From Nereocystis luetkeana (Eukaryota > Sar > Phaeophyceae > Laminariales > Laminariaceae): DNA of 64,000 nt. The translations under genes were made by a program, and so were the position numbers. Below the pieces are notes generated by a model. The model saw only the letters and a list, made by a program, of their open reading frames with translations. It had not been told where the DNA came from and did not search any database. The stretch is from assembly GCA_031213475.1 (NCBI GenBank), contig JARUPZ010000027.1, forward strand, positions 496,001 to 560,000, given 5' to 3'. This document shows positions 25,588 to 37,559 of this stretch, piece by piece; within the stretch, counting starts at the first letter, position 1, and each line of letters starts with the position of its first letter.

Positions 25588-25987
25588 TAGGATCCATTAT
25601 TACGGGAATGCATATCAATACATACTATTTTTATAATACATACCTGGTAGTAGTGCATAGTAAAGCATAGTGTTGCATAGTAGTGAATAGTAATACATAT
25701 CAATGCATATTAATACATAACAATAATAACTATAAAGCAGGGTAATACATAGTAATACATATTAATGCATAGTAATACATTGTTTTAATAGTACGTAGTA
25801 ATACATAGTAGTACATGGTAATACATACCAGGTAGTAATAGATACGTAGTGATCAGAACCCACGCTGGACCCGAAGCTCATGTATCCCCATACTCTACGT
25901 ATGCTCACACGCTCACACGCCATATCTGTTAGTGACTATGAATACTACTATTACAGCAGTAGTAATGACTACTATTGATAGTAGTAC

Positions 25988-26095
25988 TATTACGGAGACC
26001 ATAGTTAATAGGACCTATGGTAGACATAAACACCTATATATTTAACCATTTTTACGAACAATATTTGGTCCTACTAACTATGGTCCCCCGTAATA
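25988..26095 (+). mobile_element. 109-bp MITE copy D
   Basis: Near full-length copy (108 bp) with one G-to-A change in the left end (TATTACGGAGACC) and an intact right end GGTCCCCCGTAATA. Interior ACAATATTTGGTCC is conserved. Confidence 0.93.
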
Positions 26096-27169
26096 ATATG
26101 TTCCCCGGTAAGCGCGAGAGCGCGAGCGCGAGTGGATCTGACCCACTAAACCGAAACGTCCTAAAAGTCCCCTCCCCCCCCCCCCATGGTCATACGACTA
26201 CGGCCATGCATGATATTGAGTACATATCTCCCCCCCCCCCCCCAGCATAACCTTGAGTCTTGGTTTCGTTTCACATGCAGCCGCGTTATTTTTTTTATTT
26301 TCCGTGATAGAAAAACCACCCCGGTGGTGAAGAACTGGTCCAACTGCTGGAAGCAGTGGCTGCGGCAGGGCCTTCAGACCGGCCTAGGATAGCGCGGCTC
26401 ACCGGGGCAGTGGGAGCGGCTGAATCGAGCGAGCGAGGTGGTGTGAACATCCCTCCAGATGATCAAAGACAAGAGGCAAGTACCCGACTGGCACCGGGAT
26501 CAAAATGGCCACGTGAAGTTTTCTGATATGCAACCGTTCGCCAGTAAAGTCCGGAGGGCGCTACTACGAGTAGAGTAGACTCTCAGTTCTAGGCCTTCGC
26601 GAACCGCTAAGCTTCCATGTCGGGTCACGTCGCAACCGCAACAAAACCTTGTACAAAGACATGCTTTTTAACTCGTGGTGCAACAACAGTCAGCTACGAG
26701 CTACGACCCTGTCAAACTTTCGGCCTATATTCGGCAGGCTTGGGCGTGCCCGCGTAAACGTACGGGATATGCATTATTGGGGGAGAGAAACGATCTAGTA
26801 GACGTATCTCAACCGCGCGAAAGGAAAACCACACGTGTGTACGGTACTACGCATTTCAAGGAAAGAACCTTCGTACTGAGGTGTTACTCGGGAAACAGGC
26901 TACGGGAAATTTCGACATGCGGGAAACTCCGGTAGTCCCTAGTTTTGTTTTTTTGCCTGTGCCTGTCGATAGTGACCCCCAATTCCTCATCCGTGCGATG
27001 TGTCCTGTTTTCGTGTTGCCGTGCTGCCCTGCTTCACGTTCTCTGATCGCCATGAGGGAAGAGACATGCCTTGCCCTACTTTGCTTTGGGAGGGGGTGCG
27101 TAGCTCGTGGAAGGTTCTCCCGAGTGATTTAGTTCACTGCTGTCACCTGTTGCTACAGTATACACTACC

Positions 27170-27327
27170 CCGTTGACTACTCCGTTGACTAGTCCGTTGA
27201 CTACTCCGTTGACTACTCGGTTGACTTCTCCGTTGACTACTCCGTTGACTAGTCCGTTGACTAGTCCGTTGGTTAAACCGTTGACTAGTCTGTTGACTAC
27301 AGTAGTTCGTTGGCTAGACCGTTGACT
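27170..27327. repeat. 12-bp minisatellite, unit CCGTTGACTACT
   Basis: About 13 units of CCGTTGACTA(C/G)T in tandem, with minor variants such as CCGTTGGTTAAA and a decayed unit at 27300-27315. Confidence 0.93.
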
Positions 27328-27945
27328 GAAACTCTAAAGATGAATGCAGCCTGGCATCATCTTGGTTGCCCAGGCTAACTTTGTTCAGTAAAAACACCGC
27401 ACGACAACTTGAGCGTGTGTTACTTCCGGAAGAGTCGCATGGACACAATGTCATGCCACGAAAGGCTGCGCGCCGACTACCAGATAAACGCGCTTCGGGT
27501 GCCTCACACAGCCATCGCGAACTTCAGCACCGTGTCACCGTCAGAGGGGTATGGAAAGTTGTGCACGACGTTCCCACGGGGCAACCAAAGGAAGCAGAAC
27601 CCCTAGTCAACTAGGCTACCAGTTTGAGGGCAATAAGAAAGGAAATGAACCCACAGAGAGGATTCGAACCAAACGAGCGACGACATTGAGATAAGAGAAG
27701 GGTCAAAATGTATGGGCGCTATATCATGCCGCAGCAGGAGGAGGGCTCATTGATCCCCAACTATATACGAAATAAACTACGACGCAAATGTTACGACAGG
27801 AATCTGATTTAGGAAAGAGGGGATGCCCGCAGGGTAAATCCCTTTTCAAGAAAGCCTCATTGTTGTGCTGGGAGTCACAGTGAGTAAGAGTCACTCCGTG
27901 AGCGATATCGCAGCTCTACAACAGCACGACAAAGTAGAAAAAGGC

Positions 27946-28068
27946 TAGTATGGGGGGCCATAGTTAATACCAGGTAGGACCTATGGTATACATAAAAACT
28001 TACCTGGTATATATTTAACCATTTTTACTAACAATATTTGTTCCTGTTAACTATGGTTCCCCGTACTA
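27946..28068 (+). mobile_element. 109-bp MITE copy E carrying two 7-bp insertions
   Basis: The copy is 123 bp, exactly 14 bp longer than consensus. The excess is two 7-bp insertions. GTTAATAGGACC has become GTTAATACCAGGTAGGACC (motif at 27968). The CTATATATTT region has become TTACCTGGTATATATTT (motif at 28001). Ends are partly decayed (TAGTATGGGGGG / CCGTACTA). Confidence 0.95.
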
Positions 28069-28548
28069 GGAAAAAAAAAAACGGCCATCCCGCCCGCGCC
28101 CATCGTTGGGAGCAAGGTGTACCATCGACAACGGCATCCATTTTGTTAGTGCCTATTTCACCGGGGTACCTACTCTCGGCGACAAGGTACCGCGTTGATT
28201 GCCAGACAATTAACGCGGGAGTAGTCACCCTGGGTGAGGTCACCATGGGTGAGGATCTCCGACTCGTTGCAGCAGGAGGCTTCATGTATCCCAAACTATA
28301 TACGCATTAACCTGCGACGCAAATTTTACAACAGTAAAAACACCGCACGACCCATCTGTTTAGCTTTTCCTTCATATTTGTCAGGGGGGGCGTCATCGAT
28401 TTGGTCACGGAGGACACATTGGTTTTGCCTCGAAACCTTGCCTTTTGCGTATTCCAAAACGATCATCAAGGCCAAATCTTCGCGAGGTGTGATGGCGTTC
28501 GGACATTTCTCTCACCTCGCTTGTTTCCTCCCCAATCTACAGCCTTAC

Positions 28549-28657
28549 TATGGAGGGGATCCTTAGTAAATAGGACCGAATATTGTTGGCAAAAATAGGT
28601 AAATATATAGGTTTTTGTGTCTACGGTAGGTCCTATTTACTATGGTCCCCCGTAATA
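28549..28657 (-). mobile_element. 109-bp MITE copy F
   Basis: 109 bp, in the GTAAATAGGACC/GGTCCTATTTAC subtype, reverse orientation (ATTGTTGGCAAAAATAGG). The left end is mutated (TATGGAGGGGATCC); the right end GGTCCCCCGTAATA is intact. Confidence 0.9.
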
Positions 28658-29520
28658 TTAACACTACAGTAGTACTATTACTGCTTACTGATTTGAGCTG
28701 GACAGCTGTGTTGGTAGTAGTCGGTGCCAGTATTAATGAACACTGCAGAGTGTGTAGCTATAGAGTACCGCTATGAACTCTGGACGGAAAGTTAGGAGCC
28801 GACGAGCTATAATGATGGAGATCAAAAGGTCCTTACATTTGGTCAAAACGGTGTAGCTCTTTCTCAGGCCTTTTGGACCTCTTTCATTGGGCGTTTCATT
28901 TCGATGGACGACAAAAACAAACAGTCAGAAATTATCTAAAGACGTCCTGTCCCCCTAAACTCAGCCGTTCATGCATACCACCCTATGCTGTTCCTCGTGG
29001 TCCCGTGTGCACCAATGAGGAGGGGCTTCGCGCTTGTGGCTAGCACGCTTGCCTATGGCAGCCATTTCTGTAGTTTTGTGTTTCTCTTTCTTCTGGGACC
29101 AGCTGGTTCTGGCTCGCTAGAAACTAGCTGGACTTATTTAAGAGAGATAAAAATATAAATATTATGTTCGTAGATTTCTCCTGTTTCTTGTGTTCGACTC
29201 TAGATAATAGGAAAGGCGCGAATTGTCGATATTCAACGAAGCTCCGTGGAGATAGCTCTGGTTTATGGTCTGCTTTAAAAATATGTACGACCGATGCTGT
29301 TGGTTTGATTGGTTTGACCGGCTTGGTTGGTTTAAATGGCTCGCTTGGACTTCAGCGAGGGTTTTAACCGGGACTCAGTTATCAATACAAACACTAATTA
29401 GCCCATCTGTGTGTTTATCAATCCATCCCATCTCACGTCACGGCGTCTTGACTCAACCCACGCGACAAAACCAGCTAGCTGGAAATCGTAATTATCCGAT
29501 AGCTTGACCTTTCTTTGAAG

Positions 29521-29879
29521 TATGGAAAGTCGATTGGTGCGAGCCTCTACCCTCCATGCTTGAAAAACGTGTAGAAGTACAGTACGAGTGGTGCGGTCGA
29601 CTCCTGATTGCAGTGAACAGCAACAACGAGGCTTGGAAAATGTCACCTCGTTTCGAGCACGGAGCACATCAACCTCCTACATTTGGGGGGGCACGACCGC
29701 ACGAACCGACGTCAGTTCGATGCGAAGAACTGGTGCTGCAGATAGTAGCTGATCAGAGCCGCCAATGCCACCGCTCGAACATAAACGATGCTCCGTGGAA
29801 CCAGTTTTGGACCGAAATAAGACCGAAAAAAGAGACGACTAAGATACGGGGGCTATACCTCTTACCTGGTATCTGGTGA
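29521..29879 (+). CDS. Open reading frame, unknown
   Basis: An ATG at 29556 opens a 107-codon frame ending just after a TACCTGGTA motif at 29863. It is hydrophilic with a few protein-like stretches (DAPWNQFWTEIRPKKETTK). No family, signal peptide or partner exon is recognised and it may be chance. Confidence 0.12.
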
Positions 29880-29916
29880 CCCACAACAATTTCGCGATTT
29901 TCTGCTACATCACCCC

Positions 29917-30168
29917 TAAGGAAAGATAGAGGGTCACCCTCATTTGTCTGAGACTCTTCACTTAAAGAGCTCCATGTATGTCTCAACCGGAAACTGACTT
30001 CAACAAAAACAAAATTCCATCCCGATTAAGAGTCCCACGGCTCAAGCATACAAAAAATGTCATTTTTCGAAACAAAATTGGCATTCCGACGATTTTCGGT
30101 TAAGGGACCTCGTCATTCAGAAACCGCATTATTAGCGGAAATATGCTACCTCTATCGTAGAACGCGTC
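29917..30168 (+). mobile_element. GGCGTTCTA family, copy 1
   Basis: About 250 bp non-coding repeat. Right end is GCGGAAATATGCTACCTCTA followed by TCGTAGAACGCG; interior includes CGAAACAAAATTGGCATTCC and CCGGAAACTGACTTCAAC. The left end is diverged (AAGATAGAGGGTCACCC). Confidence 0.75.
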
Positions 30169-30518
30169 TAAGGAAAGCTTCTGGTTTTCCCTAAAATTCC
30201 CTTCGAGGGCAATCAGATCAGATAGGAAGTCGAGACGTTCATCAGTATTGGCCGTTACCTTCGGCTATCGACCGTTCACTATTGACAGTTTAGTTCTAAC
30301 CCCCCCTCGGTCCTTACGGTAGCTCTGTCCACGGCTATGGCTATTTGACACCATTATTACTACTAAACAGGACTAGAACTCTTACGTAGATGCCCCACAG
30401 TACGCAGTACGCAGAGGCATCATAGCACGAAGATGCGGATAGGAGTATTTCCGGGATCGAAGTGAACCGCAAGTGAACCGGAGGTTTCACAGTTTCGCGA
30501 TAGAGAAAGAGGCGTGCT

Positions 30519-30764
30519 GCGATAAAGGTTCACCCTAATTTCCTGTGGCTCCTCACTTGAGGAGCTCCATACCTCACCCGAAACTGACTTTCAGCAAAAA
30601 AAAGCCAAATTGCACCCCGATGAAAAATCCCATGTCCCAAGTATACCAAAACGTAATTTTTCGAAACAAGATTGGCATTCCGACCAATTTTTGGGTTGAG
30701 GAACCCCCGTCATTCAGAAAACAGTTCTGCGGAAATACGCTACCTCTATCGTAGAACGCGTCGT
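30519..30764 (+). mobile_element. GGCGTTCTA family, copy 2
   Basis: Aligns through most of its length with copy 1, 350 bp away in the same orientation: GAAACTGACTTTCAGC, ATTGGCATTCCGACC, CTACCTCTATCGTAGAACGC. It is non-coding; the open frames in it are shared by chance between copies. Confidence 0.75.
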
Positions 30765-31109
30765 AACGGCTGCAAAGCTTTCGCGAGCGAGGGGGGCATG
30801 CAACGTGCAGCGAGCTCAAGTTCTCCACCGTTCGACGGCACCACCTCTGTCACCTTGTCGCTTTGTTGTCTACAGTAGTCGCATAGCCTATTACCGATGA
30901 GAAGCTCAGATTACTCGTAGCCCCAGCCTTTTTTTTCATTCTGCCCCTTTTTTATGAGGACATCGTGGTGCCGGTTTCGCTGTGTCTCGTTATGTATCGC
31001 CGTGTCTCGCTATGTCTTGCCTTGTCTTGCTCTGTCTGTGAAACAGGGCGGAGGCCGTTCGAGCGCAGACTTCGACAAAGGGCTCGTCGCCTTCCAGGTC
31101 GGTCAACCA

Positions 31110-31320
31110 ACTATTACCAACTACATATAACAACTAGACCAACAATACCACATACTAGTTGACCCAGACCTACTGCAGAAGACCAACTAAACCAACTATT
31201 TGAAGACCTAGACCAACTACACCAGCTAGACCAACTACATCAACTACACCGACTACACCATCTACCGCAACTACACCAAGCTAGACCAACTACGCCGACT
31301 GCACCAGCTATGAATAGACG
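31110..31320. repeat. Degenerate CCAACTA-rich repeat
   Basis: Irregular tandem copies of short words such as ACCAACTA, GACCAACTACA and CACCAGCTA. Unit length varies between about 9 and 12 bp. Confidence 0.8.
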
Positions 31321-32540
31321 ACTAATAATAGTGTGCCAAAAGCAGTAAAAAAACAATTGCCCCGACTATGGGTGGGGGGAACATATTATTCTCTATGGGT
31401 ATGTCGATGTGGATATTTCGTCGGTTTCCAATCGAAAAATGTCTCTCAACAACGCAATATAGCAACAGCGACAAAATATCGCCCAATAATAGTTAAGAAA
31501 AAGCCGAAATTGGATTCAATTTCTTGCTCCCTAGCCTACTTGAGCGCACGTAGGTAGATTTTGTCTGTGATGAAAACGTTATCGGCAAGGTAAGGCAAGC
31601 ATCAAACAGAGTCAGTCGTTTTCCCCCCAGTGTCGCCGTTTTGCCGTCCTTCGCTCTTCTTGTAATAAATCGCTCCTACAGCCGTCGCAGACGCAGCTCG
31701 GCCGAGATCATTGCATACAATACCCGCGATCGAGATACGTAGCGATGAGCAGTGGTGCTGTGCGTACCCGTGGGAAGGAAGCGCTTGTTTCAATTTTAAA
31801 AAAAAAACTAAGTTTCGTATTATAAGCAGGCGTGTCTATAAGGGGGACGGCAGTCCGTGCCACCCCCTCCCCCGGCTACATGCTGTGCCGGTAAACCTGC
31901 ACAGACTTTCATTTATTTTCGACTCAACAAATTCGGTTTTTCCGCGGCCGCAATCACATTGGGGCCATTGTTATCGAACGTGTTTGCTCCTGTTTTTTTT
32001 TTTTTTTTCTCTCCTTTTCTTGAAAAACAAAAGAGGAAAAAAAAGAAGAACAGCGGTTCTTAATTCTGGAATAAAAAGAGCAGAAGGAAACAAACCAGGG
32101 TTGCTTAGATTTCCTCTGCACACATCAAATATTATGAAAAAAAAAAATGGGCTCCGGCATCTGACTTTGAAGACCGAATATACGCCTTTTACTTGGCGGG
32201 ACAGTCGAAAACACTGGTGGATTCTAGAATGCCACCCAGAGTTTTCCGAGATATTTCTGGAACATTTTCCCGTTTCTTGAAAGCCCTAGTTTGATTTTTG
32301 GAGCTGCCAATCAGTTTTCTCTGGAGGGTCAAAAATAAGCTTGCTTGTTAGAACTGGGGCCAGAAATAATGTTTTTTTAAACAAATTGGTGAGAAACTAG
32401 GATGTTCTCAGAATTGGCAAAATAGACGAACGGTCGAACTGCGACTCTGGAGAAGTGGAAAACTGTTCAAGAAAGCTCTCGTGAAACTAACGAGAGCACC
32501 CCGAGGAGTCTACCGTTTTTTTTACAGTCGCGTCGAGTTA

Positions 32541-32991
32541 GGTTCATTCTTATCGGAGAGCGTCTTTTCCATAATTTCCAAAGTTTGGAAATAATTGGAG
32601 ATATGTATCAATATACGGAGGCGTTACGTCACTATTCGTGAAGTTCTCCAGAACCAAAAATATCAAGTTCGTTAACATTCCAATATTTGGAAAAAAAATC
32701 AAGAAATTATGGAAGGCTGAAAAATTGCGCGAAAAAAATGTCGAAAAATTGGTTCATTCTTATCGGAGAGCGTTTTTTCCATAATTTCCAAAGTTTGGAA
32801 ATCATTGGAGATATGTATCAATATACGGAGGCGTTCTGCCACTATTCGTGAAATTCTCCAGAACCAAAAATATCACGTTCGTTAACATTCCAATATTTGG
32901 AAAAAAAAATCAGGAACATATGGAAGGTTGAAAAATTGCGCGAAAAAAATGTCGAAAAAATGGGGGGAAAAACTCTCCGATAAGAATGACC
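32541..32991. repeat. 210-bp tandem duplication bounded by an inverted repeat
   Basis: The unit starting GGTTCATTCTTATCGGAGAG at 32541 recurs at 32751 (210-bp period, few differences). The whole block closes at 32973-32991 with CTCTCCGATAAGAATGACC, the reverse complement of that start. This gives an element-like structure: inverted termini around two direct units. No open frame longer than chance. Confidence 0.85.
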
Positions 32992-33203
32992 CTTTTTAAT
33001 CGCGGATTTTTGGCAAAAAAACACAGTTCACTTGCAGCCTTTAAAAAAAAAACTTCATAATTTCTCTTCGAATTAAAATCAGGAAAATCAGGGAATTAAG
33101 GACAAAACGCTATTTGGCATTACCTATTAACTGCCATTAATGTGTATATGAATGGCGTACACCAGGTGCAAGATAAGGTTAAAGTTTTCCCCCTAAACTC
33201 TGG

Positions 33204-33438
33204 ACGCGTTCTACATTAGAGGTATTGGCACATTTCCGCTAAAGTGTTTTTTGGATGATAGGGCTCCTTCACCCGAAATCGTCGGAATGCCAATCTAGTT
33301 TCTAAAAATGATGTTTTAGTACACTTGGGCCCCGTATTATCACCGGGATTACATTTATTTGATTGTTGATGAAGTCAGGGTTTTCGGGTGAACCTTCGGA
33401 AAAATCGGGGTGACCCTCTATCGCAGAACGCCTCCCTG
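33204..33438 (-). mobile_element. GGCGTTCTA family, copy 3
   Basis: Reverse-orientation copy: GCGTTCTACATTAGAGG at the left, ACATTTCCGCTAAAGTGTTT, TTCACCCGAAATCGTCGG, ATGAAGTCAGGGTTTTCGGG and CTCTATCGCAGAACGCC at the right. Confidence 0.78.
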
Positions 33439-35921
33439 CTAGTACATTTTGTATGGGTATGTTACGGAGAGAGGAGGCGGAGAATGAGCATATCCGTAGC
33501 AGCCGTGACATCTTGGCTAGAGATACGTGTCCCATCGCACCGCAAGGGCAGAATCTGTTTTTTGTTTTCTTCAAAATTTCCAACATGTCTTTGAACAATG
33601 CTTTCAACCTTTTGTTATTTCGTTGATTTTTGGTGGTCAAGTGTGAAGTTACCCCTGGCCCGCGGCTGTGACACCCCACAGGTGGCTGGAGATCTGGTGG
33701 ATGGCATGGTGACCGCTGCAGCTTCGACCACAACGGCCCTGTCAAACCAACGGCCAACGCCACAATAGCCATCGCCACCACCGTCATCACCATCAGCATC
33801 AGCATTATAATTAATTTCATCGCCATTACCACTACGATCAGCTATCACATCATCACCACGATTATCGTCGACACCGCGATAGCTGTAGTATGCATTATCT
33901 ATAGTATGCCAGCACTTTACTCTACGCTGCAACGATCGTCTACGGTCTATACGGACGGGTAACGAGCGTTCGGTCTGTAGATACTGCAGCCTACTGTAGA
34001 CTACTACGAAATGCGTGCGTACTTTCGTACAGGTAACAGGTTGTGTTTTTACTGATCAGTATGTTGTGTAGGTATAGGTACTGCACTTAGCATAACACAG
34101 TAGTAGGTAGTAATTTTGTTAAATATGAGTGCGGTATACGTAGTTGGCCGAAGCTGTGTGTTCGGGATGGTCTAGTGGTCTAGTGGTGGCTGAAAAACGC
34201 CGGCATAAAAATATCTGTACCTACTCGAAAAAATATTCGGATTTGATCAAATCCAATAATTGTAAATCGGCAATTCCGGTGTAAAAAGGTGGTGTAAGAA
34301 GGTGGATACTAGAATGAAAGGCCGTGTGCAAGGCTTTTTATGATTTTTTTTTTTGTGGGGGTCGGGGTCGGATTGGGTCGGGTTGGGTTGGGTTGTGTTG
34401 CTAATGTCGAGAAACGCACGCTTGATGGTATCCGACGATGTGCGAATACTGTTCTGAGAGAGGGGCCCGGGTGTACACTGTGTATTTTTTAACGTGGGAT
34501 GGCGCTAAGGCCGAGTTGCAACGGTCGCAGGGGAAATTTATCTAGAAGAACGCCGTCGACACTGCAGAGTATCACCCACACTGGAATATGACAACGAGCG
34601 ACCGCGGCGTGGGGAAGTGCTGGACAGCAGTGGCCGACCGGTAGAACGGTTGTGGCACCGTATATTGTCAAGCACGAGGATTTGTTTTTGGTAAAAAAAT
34701 TATGCTACGAGTGGGTGTAGTATAACGCCAACCTTAGTGTGAGGCCCAGTGCTCAGCACAAGGTGTCACTATTACATGGCGTGATTTTCACGTAGGCAAT
34801 ACTTTCAGTTAGCCATCATTTTTACCTGGGTTTGTCCCGGTGTGACCGTTTCCAACCGATTGAAAAACGCCATATGTATGCGAGGAAAACCGTGATAGCT
34901 GCCAGGAATATATTCCGTCGACTGCGCGCGCACCACCTTGGTGCGACAGGCGTTAGTCCATCCCCGCCACTGCCTACCTGCGGCCCACCCACTGCTTAAC
35001 GAAACAACACAATGAGATCATCACAACAATGATGTCATTGGAGGCAAAACAGTGTGATACACCTGGGTAGGTATTACACCGGTGACTTCACCAAACAACA
35101 CGCGGATGGTATTACAGTACGTTGAAGACACCAGTGTATGTAGATTATTACACCACAGGGCAACATACACCACCAGCCCTGCAACTGCTAGGCGTAGCTG
35201 TTGAAGTGCAGCACCCTTGACGTGCGTACAATATGTTGTCGGACTGTGTCACTCTGCATGGATTCCCCTCCCTGGCGAATAGGAAGTTCAACCTCCAAAC
35301 GAGCCAAACTACTATAGCCTACTTCGTACCTGGTATGACACTATATATCACCGGGGGGTGGTAAGATAGCACACCTCCTAGGACGACCTTCCGAGCAAAG
35401 TTCCTCCAAGGCAAGGGTGGAATACATACACAAAAAAATGCTGAAGACGGTAGCTGTGGAAATATCTCGACGAGATACAAGTAACCATAGATGTAGCATA
35501 GTTTTTTTTTTAACTTGCCCCGTTACCTTGAAAAGACAGTTTTGATGTCTTATCACGCGTGGGACACGATACTTACATGCACTCGATAGGAAACCAGCAA
35601 CATCAACGGGCTTGATTCACCCCTCTGGGCCAAACGAAAGCAGCCCACATGACCATATTTTATCAGGCTGCATCCGAAAATGTAGTAAATAGCTATTCAA
35701 TGGGTGTTTCACAACACGCTTGCGGGCTATTTATGGGCCAGCCAAGGTGCTGCCAAAGCGGTAGATTGGTCATGCCCCGCTCAATATTACATATTGATAT
35801 GTGAGTTTTCTACACGGTGTTGATCATGCGTCAACCAGCAAACGGCAAGCCTGCATATTTTTTCTCTTTTTTTTGTTAACTATGTTCGAGAGATACAAAA
35901 TTGTCTGCAAAAAGCTATATA

Positions 35922-35960
35922 TATATATATATATGTATATGTATATGTATATGTATATGA
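35922..35960. repeat. TA / TATATG microsatellite
   Basis: (TA)n followed by four to five TATATG units, directly abutting the left end of the GGCGTTCTA element at 35961. Confidence 0.85.
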
Positions 35961-36469
35961 GGCGTTCTACGATAGAAGTTCACCCGAAAACTGACTTCAT
36001 CGACAATCAAATGGAATCCCGATGAATAATCCAGTGCCCCAAGTTTACAAAAACATCCTTTTTAGAAACTAGATTGGCATTCCGACGATTTCGGGTGAAG
36101 GAGCCCAATCATCCAGAAAACACTTGAGGACCTTTAACAATCTGGGAGAAGAGATCTTTAGGTTGGTAGGCTGTTCGGATGTTTTAGTTCCTGTTGGGAT
36201 CAAGGTATGGGCGAAGACCCAACCCAACCCCTGACTCTAACCCGGACCCCAAACCGCAGCCAAAACGGGCCAAAATTCGCCATAAACGAGGCTACGCCGA
36301 GTTTGCATCGAACCAGGAAATTTCTCAGATGCGGACGACGATTCCGAAGTGCAGACCACGCTGCACATTTTTCAAGTAAAAAACATCCCTAAAGATCCCT
36401 TCTCCCAGACTGCTAAACCTACTCAAACACTTTAGCGGAAATGTGCTAGTACCTCTATCGTAGAACGCC
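35961..36469 (+). mobile_element. GGCGTTCTA family, copy 4, interrupted by a nested insert
   Basis: Left part 35961-36125 starts GGCGTTCTACGATAGAAG. Right part resumes at 36433 (TAGCGGAAATGTGCTAGTAC) and ends TATCGTAGAACGCC at 36469. The interruption is a 299-bp insert (separate entry) plus its target duplication. Compared with copy 1 the right part has a 3-bp GTA insertion (GCTAGTACCTC for GCTACCTC). Confidence 0.82.
36126..36424. mobile_element. hAT-like non-autonomous insert with 8-bp target duplication
   Basis: 299 bp flanked by AAACACTT on both sides (36118-36125 and 36425-36432). Termini are inverted: the left end starts GAGGACCTTTAAC and continues TCTGGGAGAAGAGATCTTTA, and the right end, reverse-complemented, starts GAGTAGGTTTAG and continues TCTGGGAGAAGGGATCTTTA. 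Eight-base duplications are typical of hAT elements. No transposase is encoded. Confidence 0.8.
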
Positions 36470-36758
36470 TCATATATTTACGAACAAGTGTTTAGTCCTA
36501 TTTTGTCTCATGCAAGGAAATCGTGTTTTGGCGATATCTCTTGATGGGGAGGCGAATGGGGCAACGAAACAAGTATCGGTCTTTTCCTTGGGTCTTCAGC
36601 TATGCCTCCCCCAGACTTCGCCTTAACCTGGAGCGACAACTTTACTATGACACCAGTGCTGAAAAAATGTGTGCTTTTCAGTCGTAGCCGATATTCTCGT
36701 CGACATCCAGTCGAAGTATAAACATGTCACAATTTCGTAAATTGTTTCTTGTTGGCCC

Positions 36759-37559
36759 GTGCAGAGTTGTGTCGGGGTCGGTGCCTCCAAGTTTCAAGTA
36801 CTACGTAGTCCCTGGTGGTTCACGAGATACGACCTACCGATGCTTTACCCGTTTTTTGGCAACGCGGGGAATTTCCGGCAACGGAGAGAAAAGTGGATGG
36901 GAAGTCTGTCGGCTCATCATGCAAGAAAAAAAAAAACGATTCACCCCTACCTGTGCCTAACGCATTGCGCGGGGACGTGTGCTGTTGGCAGCCCGCCCTT
37001 GTTATCATCCTCCCCGAGGCTTGCGCACATACATACACACGTGCGTGCAAACCTGCCTCTAGGCTACTACCAGAGTAATCGTGCGTGCGTGTGCGGCATA
37101 CCGGCTAGCCCTAGAGTGCTCGTCGTGGGAGCGGCTGTGGTCGATACAGCCGATAGAACCGGTAGTAAAGCTACAGCACTGCGATTAACAGTGTCTCCTG
37201 AGGGGTTTCTTCTGACGGCAAGCGCCCGTCGTTATTCATCCTGGTATGTATTACGGCCGCTAGCTCTGCGGCAAGGAGAGATGGCTTTTGTCGTAGAAGA
37301 ACTTGACGTGGTGGATTGGACCGTGCTCCGGAGACTGGTAGGTGTGCCCCCAGGCACCATCCCCGATGTCCTGTTTGCAAAAAAACAAGCACGAGGCAAA
37401 AGGCAAGGCGACTCAAGGCTCCGCATGAGATCTCTGAATGAAAACACGAGTGCCGCTTTGATAGAGTACAAGCTACGATACTTAGCATGGATGTGTGTTG
37501 GAGGTACTGGCATCACTTTTGGTCCAGAGCATTTCCTTGCTGACGAGAGTCCTGACTGA
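36759..37559 (+). CDS. Uncharacterised open reading frame, 266 codons
   Basis: Longest uninterrupted frame in its region. The 3' half is more protein-like than the 5' half: ALRQGEMAFVVEELDVVDWT, VGVPPGTIPDVLFAKKQ and a basic stretch RGKRQGDSRLRMRSL, with ENTSAALIEYKLRYLAW. No family is recognised. A real exon may cover only about 37080-37559 after an AG acceptor, since the upstream part contains a poly-A run and low-complexity codons. Frames on the other strand are shorter and serine-rich, as shadows usually are. Confidence 0.3.
   Translation: MQSCVGVGASKFQVLRSPWWFTRYDLPMLYPFFGNAGNFRQRREKWMGSLSAHHARKKKTIHPYLCLTHCAGTCAVGSPPLLSSSPRLAHIHTHVRANLPLGYYQSNRACVCGIPASPRVLVVGAAVVDTADRTGSKATALRLTVSPEGFLLTASARRYSSWYVLRPLALRQGEMAFVVEELDVVDWTVLRRLVGVPPGTIPDVLFAKKQARGKRQGDSRLRMRSLNENTSAALIEYKLRYLAWMCVGGTGITFGPEHFLADESPD

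Larger units (their letters stand above)
22725..36000. other. Gene-poor, repeat-rich region
   Basis: About 13 kb in which no multi-exon gene could be assembled. It contains piggyBac-like and 109-bp MITEs, a SINE with tRNA-like head, a CCGTTGACTACT minisatellite, a CCAACTA-rich repeat, an internally duplicated element at 32.5 kb and three copies of the family ending GGCGTTCTACGATAGAGG. Open frames here are short and compete with equal frames on the other strand. Confidence 0.5.

Noticed and set aside
27170-27327. CRISPR-like repeat array
   Set aside because: Units are contiguous 12-mers without unique spacers and the DNA is eukaryotic; it is a minisatellite.
30545-30828. Open frames on both strands at 30.5-30.8 kb
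   Set aside because: They lie within a GGCGTTCTA repeat copy whose other copies do not keep the frames open.
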